DNA from: Ichthyophonus hoferi
Taxonomy: Eukaryota; Opisthokonta; Ichthyosporea; Ichthyophonida; Ichthyophonidae
Length of the DNA stretch: 15,643 nucleotides
Direction of reading: 5' to 3'
Assembly (NCBI GenBank): GCA_002751075.1
Contig: NAOQ01000495.1
Location: 40,626 to 56,268, forward strand
This document shows positions 10,726 to 15,643 of the stretch, piece by piece; position 1 is the first letter of the stretch; every line of letters begins with the position of its first letter. Both the position numbers and the translations under genes were made by a program. The notes beneath the pieces were generated by a model that had not been told where the DNA came from, did not search any database, and was given only the letters and a program-made list of their open reading frames with translations.

Positions 10726-10926
10726 TGAAATTTTTATTTATTTGTGTAATGTCTGTCACATGTAAACCTTCATTTACTTTTTCGCACATTATTGTATATA
10801 AATTTCAGAATATTATAGTTGGGCTTGAGTTGAAATCAGAATGGCTCTTTAGAATGAAATTTTTCATTGTTTCCCTTTTATTAGCAACTGGCCTATAGGC
10901 ATGAATTTTAATTTTTACGTAATAAC

Positions 10927-11700
10927 CGGAATACCGAATACGCTTTCAATCAGGACAACAACGTGACGAAATTGGCCACCAACAAATCTTTAACTTCACA
11001 ACTATGATGAAACCTCACATTGTCCATCATTGGGACTGTATTAAAATTTATGGAATTGTTCTCGATCGCCTCATGTAAGAATGCTAGAAAGTGTCCCGCA
11101 TTAAACGGGCCATTATTCCTCTTATTATGAATGAGGTCAGTGGGAGAAAAAAAAAATACACATGAATATAGATTGTCTTCTTGATATATTGCCAAATGCT
11201 ACAGCATCTTCATTCGGTATCTCATACTCGTAATGTGAAGATATATGTAGATTAAATTCACAGTCGTTTAGGACCACAATTGTCTTGTCCTTCTTCCTTA
11301 TTATCGTCGCAGCATAGTCTGCAACTACTTGCAAATACATGTCTGTTACAACCACATTTGGCTTTTTTTCTACCTCTTCTTTACCAAACCTCTTGACTTT
11401 ACCACTTTATTGAAGCTAGAACGGCTGATCCGTTCTCCCTCATTGATAACGATCTCTCTCAATCCAACTTGTGTGAGAGAGTTCTTCTACCTTTCTTGCG
11501 GATAAATGATTAAAAATTGCATTATCAGTCATTTTTTTCCACATATTCATCCAGTTCATAGATTTGAGACCTGCTTATACCAGTTATGAAGAATATGCTT
11601 TGGACTTTTTCCGTTGGTAGAAGTCTTACGATCTGGCTGATAAAGAATTGTCTTGTTGGATATGAAACCCAAATACGTAATTAAAATTTAGGGTGCGTAA
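10927..11700 (-). pseudogene. Broken Tc1/mariner-type (DDE_3) transposase
   Basis: Read on the minus strand from high to low coordinates. A region near 11440-11385 resembles the second helix-turn-helix (ERISRSSFNKVV). VVLNDCEFNLH (about 11272-11240) carries the first catalytic Asp. FNAGHFLAFLHEAIE precedes MMDNVRFHHSCEVKDLL (about 11030-10978) with the second Asp. LIESVFG (10953-10933) resembles the NPIE..F block with the third acidic residue. These pieces are in different frames, with several stops, and the proline-rich block normally before NPIE seems lost. Family length is about 340 residues, and the space between the inverted repeats fits that. The order and motifs are clear; the exact start is not. 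Confidence 0.8.
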
Positions 11701-11714
11701 AATTGTTGCTTTCC

Positions 11715-12003
11715 CACTTGAATTATTCCTTTTTTTTCTTCTTGTATAGCAATTTTTTTTCCAAAAAATTATCAGAAATGTATGTAAAAATACAATTTCT
11801 CTAGTAAAAACAGCAAGAATGTAAATTTCTTTCAATTTCCTCTTCATTATTCTATTACGTTTTTTTTTTTTTTGCATTTTTTGTTTTATATTTTAAGTAC
11901 CGATTTATTTTTGGAATTTGCCCATCTATTTCCGGGCTTTTTCTATCTATTTGAGAATTTGTCCATCTATTTTGGGATTTGTCTATTTATTTCTGGGAAC
12001 CTG
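11715..12003. repeat. Right terminal inverted repeat with amplified subterminal units
   Basis: The inner part (about 11715-11895) pairs with the left inverted repeat. From about 11905 to 12000 there are about five units of about 21 bases of the form CCCATCTATTTCYGGG or GGGATTTGTCTATTTATTT. Only one such unit exists at the left end, so this end is longer by roughly four units. Confidence 0.75.
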
Positions 12004-12273
12004 TAAACAAGCCGGTAGGACTTGTCTTAGGCAGACGCTTAGGCAACATGTTATCTGGCTGGACTCCCAAAACGTACGATTCATAATGACATTATATCCT
12101 GTACCATTGGCTGGTTTAATTTTGATAGATCAATCATCTTCGATTGCTTTTTAACCCCAATATATTACACTAATTATTTTTCCAGGCTATGTAACAATAA
12201 TTGCCAATAATATTAAATTATTATAGTTATATAAATAAACACCTAGATTAATTAAATATTCATGTTTTAACAC

Positions 12274-12426
12274 ATTGTAATAAAATTTATCACAATATTA
12301 ATTTACGGTTATATGTAGTCCCCAGTAGATAATAAAAAATTGCGGAGCAATTCAGGATTTACTGAAGCGAAACATAGGCATATGCGTAGATTGAAACCCA
12401 ATTGGTTCATTAAGTTATTTACAAAA
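12274..12426. other. Short spacer
   Basis: AT-rich sequence between repeat family 1 and repeat family 2. Nothing recognisable is seen. Confidence 0.5.
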
Positions 12427-12820
12427 ATCCCCCTGTTTTGACGTCATTGAATATATATTATTCAAAATAACAGCTATCAGCACTGGTTAAACCAATTTCA
12501 ATTTACTTACTATCTTTATCACTTACAGTTGGTGGGGGTATTTCCTGTCTAGGAGGGTTGTAATGTAAATAAACACAGTTGCAATTATGTACAATAAATT
12601 GTAAATGCAATAGCGCCCATAAGTGGACGGCACCACAGACTGCTATAGCAGCAAAAGAACTATATCAAGAACTGGTTAGTTCCCAATAAACTGGATCAAG
12701 ATACTCTCCAGTACCTAGAAGAAAACATCTATATAGGTGAAAATAAAAAACTAACTGGAAACCTTGAAGCCTATGGTCAGGTCAATAGAACTGTCGTTGA
12801 TTGTTATAAGATGATGTTCC
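12427..12820 (+). repeat. Repeat family 2, first copy
   Basis: Matches 14049-14600 in the same orientation. Landmarks are TTGACGTCATTGAATATA against TTTGACGTCATTGAATATAT, AGTTGCAATTATGTA at 12577 and 14151, GATACTCT-CAGTA and GAAGAAAA-ATCTAT, and GAAGCCT-TGG near the end. The copies are about 75-80% alike where they align. The second copy has about 190 extra bases before GAAGCCT. The family is unrecognised and is probably a decayed mobile element. Confidence 0.7.
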
Positions 12821-12900
12821 ATGACACACTTCCACTGTACCGCTCTGCTACCTCTAGAAACATATTGGCTAAAGAATACCAGAGACTGAGCCCGTCTTAA
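12649..12900 (+). pseudogene. Coding-like open frame in repeat 2, unknown family
   Basis: Eighty-three codons are open from just after a stop to TAA at 12898-12900, with the first ATG only near the middle. The composition looks protein-like (NWLVPNKLDQDTLQYLEENI, then EAYGQVNRTVVDCYK). The second repeat copy has EACGQVARTTVDWYK in the matching place, and many of the base differences there are synonymous, suggesting the frame was once translated. I do not recognise the protein. It is most likely a fragment of an old mobile-element protein. Confidence 0.45.
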
Positions 12901-14048
12901 AATAAACCATTAGTGGCAACATACCACCCGGACAGCCTGCAACACACGCAGACATAAGCAGTTTGCACCACTTTTCCATAACTTTTTTATATCACCAGGT
13001 CGCATGAATAACTGCAGCGCAGTTCTTTATCACTCTATTGAACATGACTACTGATCTAGAAACTCGTGACTGTTGCAACGACAGATTTTCTCATGTCTAG
13101 TCATTTTGATATATCAAACCAACCTAGTCTAGATGAAAACCTTAAGCTCATGAAAGAACATGGGACCGCCAGTCCGTGCTAAAATTCTTAATATTCCCGA
13201 CTTGTAGGCAAATACAGCTTACTTTTCGTGAACAGCATACATGTATATATATTATATCATTTCTTTCGCAGCAGAGATGACTTCTTCAACCTGAAACTTA
13301 CAACTAAAGGAAAAATGATAAGACGACACGAAATCTAGTTCACGCGCAGTACATCGATAACATATTTGCCTCTGCACTTGAAATACAAACTTCAACACAT
13401 GAAACCACAAAGTTGTGTGGAAAGTTTCTTCGAAAGGGTCTACAGCTATTTGGCACTATTGTCAACGAGGCACCGTTTCTAGTAGTCTAGCTGTTTCTAG
13501 AAGTCTAACTGGTTTCAGTTTTCTTTTTTTTCCCCCTTGTCTTTATACAACTAGGCCAAAGGGAAAGTGTTTTTAGGACGCCTACATGAAGCGGTTTCAC
13601 AGCATCCTGCATTTATTTTCCTATGTTATACGAACTCATCTTCATTTGTAAATAGAACGTCATAGATAACGTCACCTCTGGTACAATCATCAGACGACCA
13701 CGTGGACACTCAGCTTGAATTAACTGAATGATGGTCAAGACTCCTAGAATGCTACTACTTAAGAGCGGCATCATATGTTTACAAACTTTGGAGAACAAAT
13801 TTATCCTATTCTGAATTTACCTCAATTTGTTCACGATAGGCTTTTTCCATACACCTATACTGTAAATTCACATCATATTCATTCCTCTCATCTTCAAAAT
13901 CCCATAGCCGATTGATCAATCAATATAGAATTTGCTTTTTATCCCCGGGATTGGTGAAATCCCTTAAGCAACCAATCAATATCTGGCTTACGTATCTTAT
14001 ATGCCCCTTTGGCCTCTCATCATACGATTTATACGTTTTGTTTCAGCA
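12901..14048. other. Decayed coding-like DNA between the repeat-2 copies
   Basis: Several short protein-like stretches are visible without start codons. On the + strand there are pieces ending near 13181 (SLDENLKLMKEHG) and 13491 (AQYIDNIFASALE...KFLRKGLQLFGTIVNEAP). On the minus strand there is one at about 13806-13919 (RLWDFEDERNEYDVNLQYRC). None matches a family I can name. The region looks like the remains of one or more old mobile elements, much broken. Confidence 0.4.
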
Positions 14049-14600
14049 ATCTCCTTGCTTTGACGTCATTGAATATATTGAAAGTAACTATTACAGGTAT
14101 CATGTGCCCTAGCAAGATACGTTAATGACCTAGTATATTGTCTTTGTACTAGTTGCAATTATGTATAAATGTAAATGCAGTAACACCTATAATAGGGCGG
14201 CTCTACAGATTGCTATGACAGAGAAAGAATTATGTTAAGAACTGACTAGTTCCTATAAACTGGATTGAGATACTCTACAGTAGCCTTGAAGAAAATATCT
14301 ATCTAGGACTAGGATTGGGAAACTATGACTAGAGACGGAAATAACCAATAAAGACTCCTCACACATACATGTGGCGCAGGCCTTGCCCTCATGCGAAGCT
14401 ACCTTAGCACCTAAGCAAATCAAAGTACCGATTCCCTTGAATTAGAACAGAGGTACAACTACTACGCACATTCTATATATAGAACTTATATCACTTCAAT
14501 CTCTGGCCCAGCCAACCATTACACAACGACCTACTGGAGATCCTGAAGCCTGTGGACAAGTCGCTAGGACTACTGTAGATTGGTATAAAGGGTATTCGTT
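14049..14600 (+). repeat. Repeat family 2, second copy
   Basis: Pairs with 12427-12820. It includes the TGACGTCA palindrome at 14061-14068, the AGTTGCAATTATGTA block at 14151, and the GGAGATCCTGAAGCCTGTGG block near 14536. An extra stretch of about 190 bases in the middle contains another coding-like piece (SLELEQRYNYYAHSIYRTYI). It is more decayed than the first copy at the 5' end of the frame. Confidence 0.65.
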
Positions 14601-15300
14601 TATTTAGCATATTTTATTTTATTCTTCTTGTATTGAGTCCAAATCAGAACATAACTGCTTCTAATGATTTTTTTACCATTAACATTCTCCCTTGCTTGTG
14701 CCCGACTTCTTCTGCTGATCCAAGAAGTTCCATGACTACCGTGAACAATTAAGTTTGTGTTACGTTTCGTCATCTTGCTAAATTAAAGCACATCTGTGCT
14801 ACAATAAATCCGATACCAATTAACCCTTTTCAAGTATACAAACCAAGTTGACAACGTTAACGCAGTTTATCGGACTTCCAATGGAGTTGCTACTTTAAAA
14901 TCATACTCTGGAAAATCTATCTGCTGAGCCAACACAATTAGTACTTCTATTAGCTGAATATTACCTTACGACAGAAATAGCTTTAATCTTTCTTACGCTA
15001 TTCTTACAGTTCACAACAACCACAACTGTTGTACTACCTGTCTTGGTTTCAAATTAAGGCCTAGCGGCATAATCGTTTAAGGCATTGTAAACATACTATA
15101 TCGATTAATTACATAATTCTATATCTGTATAAAGATTGGGCTGATTGCATATTGTTACAGAACTTTATTACTAATGTTCAATAATAATCGGATTTGTCTT
15201 GTCGATCTTTTCATTGTTTAAATGGTGGGTGGACAAGCACAGGTCAAAGCCAATTTATGAGTGGATAGGACACGTAGGTGTTGTGTACGAATGCTTAAAA
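14601..15300. other. Intergenic region upstream of the secreted-protein gene
   Basis: No intact gene is seen. An open frame without ATG at 15175-15351 (+) is protein-like in parts (KPIYEWIGHVGVVYECLK) but has no support from splice sites or a known family. Confidence 0.45.
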
Positions 15301-15330
15301 GCATCACGAGATCACACGATTTTTAAACAG

Positions 15331-15421
15331 CCAATCGGCATGGCAGTGTAATTACCGATCGAATCGTGAACGTATATCAATTGGCAGACCAAATTTGGTA
15401 GCACAATCAATTAGTATATAA
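15331..15421 (+). promoter_or_regulatory. Candidate promoter of the right-edge gene
   Basis: A CCAAT box lies at 15331-15335. A TATATAAT sequence (about 15415-15422) sits about 100 bases before the ATG at 15518, a spacing that would give a 5' UTR of about 70 bases. TATA-like sequence is common in such AT-rich DNA, so this is suggestive only. Confidence 0.3.
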
Positions 15422-15517
15422 TGACAACCATGAGCTAAAACAACTACAGAAAAGCTCCTTTAGCACGGAGTTGCAAAATAGTTACTTTTATTGAAAGTTA
15501 CTATATTCATTGCAAGC

Positions 15518-15643
15518 ATGCTGGCAGCTCGTCTTGTTGCCGTGTGCTCAATTATAGGGTCAGTCTTGTCCCTTCCCATTGTTTACACTGGAAAAACGTG
15601 TCCATTCATCAACAATGATTGCACTAAACGCCCATTTATAGAC
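15518..15643 (+). CDS. N-terminus of a probable secreted protein, 3' partial
   Basis: Forty-two codons are open from ATG to the window end. An in-frame TAG at 15479-15481 lies upstream and A is at -3 of the ATG. Residues 1-18 (MLAARLVAVCSIIGSVLS) form a textbook signal peptide, with Arg near the start, a hydrophobic core and small residues before a likely cleavage site near residue 18. The mature part starts LPIVYTGKTCPFINNDCTK and has two cysteines seven residues apart. I do not recognise the family from so short a piece. A secreted cysteine-containing or extracellular-domain protein is likely, or a type I membrane protein. It may also be the first exon of a spliced gene. Its frame is unbroken, unlike the decayed sequence to its left. 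Confidence 0.6.
   Translation, partial: MLAARLVAVCSIIGSVLSLPIVYTGKTCPFINNDCTKRPFID

Larger units (their letters stand above)
10548..12003 (-). mobile_element. Decayed Tc1/mariner (IS630-type DDE) DNA transposon, 1456 bp
   Basis: The ends are CAGAAGTTACCAGAAATAAA at the left and, reading inward from the right, CAGGTTCCCAGAAATAAA. They are flanked by TA at 10546-10547 and 12004-12005. Inverted similarity continues inward to about 10725 and 11715 through landmarks such as AGAGGAAATTG, GAAATT, GGAATTGTATTTTTA and ATAATTTTTTG. Between the inverted repeats is a minus-strand DDE transposase relic. Size, TA target and CAG ends are typical of the superfamily. The transposase is broken by frameshifts and stops, so the copy is not autonomous. 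The related uninterrupted repeat at 9451-9882 acts as the pre-insertion site. Confidence 0.88.
10411..12273. repeat. Repeat family 1, second copy, split by a transposon
   Basis: The left part (10411-10547) and right part (12006-12273) match consecutive parts of 9451-9882. The join falls at a TA. In the intact copy the site reads CTATTAAACAAATC, while here it reads CATTA, then the insert, then TAAACAAGCC. The insert is the Tc1/mariner element. Confidence 0.8.

Noticed and set aside
11626-11877. Minus-strand Lys-rich frame in the right inverted repeat as the transposase start
   Set aside because: It lies mostly within the inverted repeat, its composition follows the A-runs, and it shows no transposase motif.
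15175-15351. Fifty-eight-codon open frame upstream of the secreted-protein start
   Set aside because: It has no ATG, no supporting splice sites in the right frame and no known family, and a frame of this length can arise by chance.

Overview
The window looks like nuclear DNA of an invertebrate animal. It is very AT-rich, with a spliced gene of many short exons, low-complexity introns and a decayed Tc1/mariner transposon. A sponge or similar early-branching metazoan would fit, but the sequence does not settle this and the phylum is inference.

Left half (568-8324, + strand): one gene, an orthologue of DNAJC3/P58IPK, the ER-lumenal TPR and J-domain co-chaperone of BiP that also restrains the eIF2-alpha kinase PERK. 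Fifteen coding exons can be placed by GT/AG sites, phase agreement and collinearity with the vertebrate protein as I remember it. They encode the TPR array, a J domain with an intact HPD, and a Gly/Phe/His-rich tail. The exon or exons carrying the initiator ATG and signal peptide lie upstream of the window. Two introns hold decayed copies of the gene's own exons: an exon-10 copy in intron 8 that still has plausible splice sites and now carries a stop, and a partial J-domain exon-13 copy next to its parent in intron 13. Other introns are filled with AT-rich tandem and simple repeats. Polyadenylation signals follow the stop codon.

Right half (about 8.4-15.5 kb): no intact gene is seen. A repeat of about 430 bp occurs twice (9451-9882, and 10411-10547 continued at 12006-12273). 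The second copy is split by a 1456-bp Tc1/mariner-type element (10548-12003) with TA target-site duplications, long inverted repeats and a broken DDE transposase on the minus strand. The uninterrupted copy supplies the empty site. A second repeat family (12427-12820 and 14049-14600) carries short coding-like frames of unknown family and a conserved TGACGTCA palindrome. It is probably a decayed mobile element.

Right edge (15518-15643, + strand): an open frame with a good signal peptide starts a probable secreted protein that runs off the window. CCAAT-like and TATA-like sequences lie upstream.
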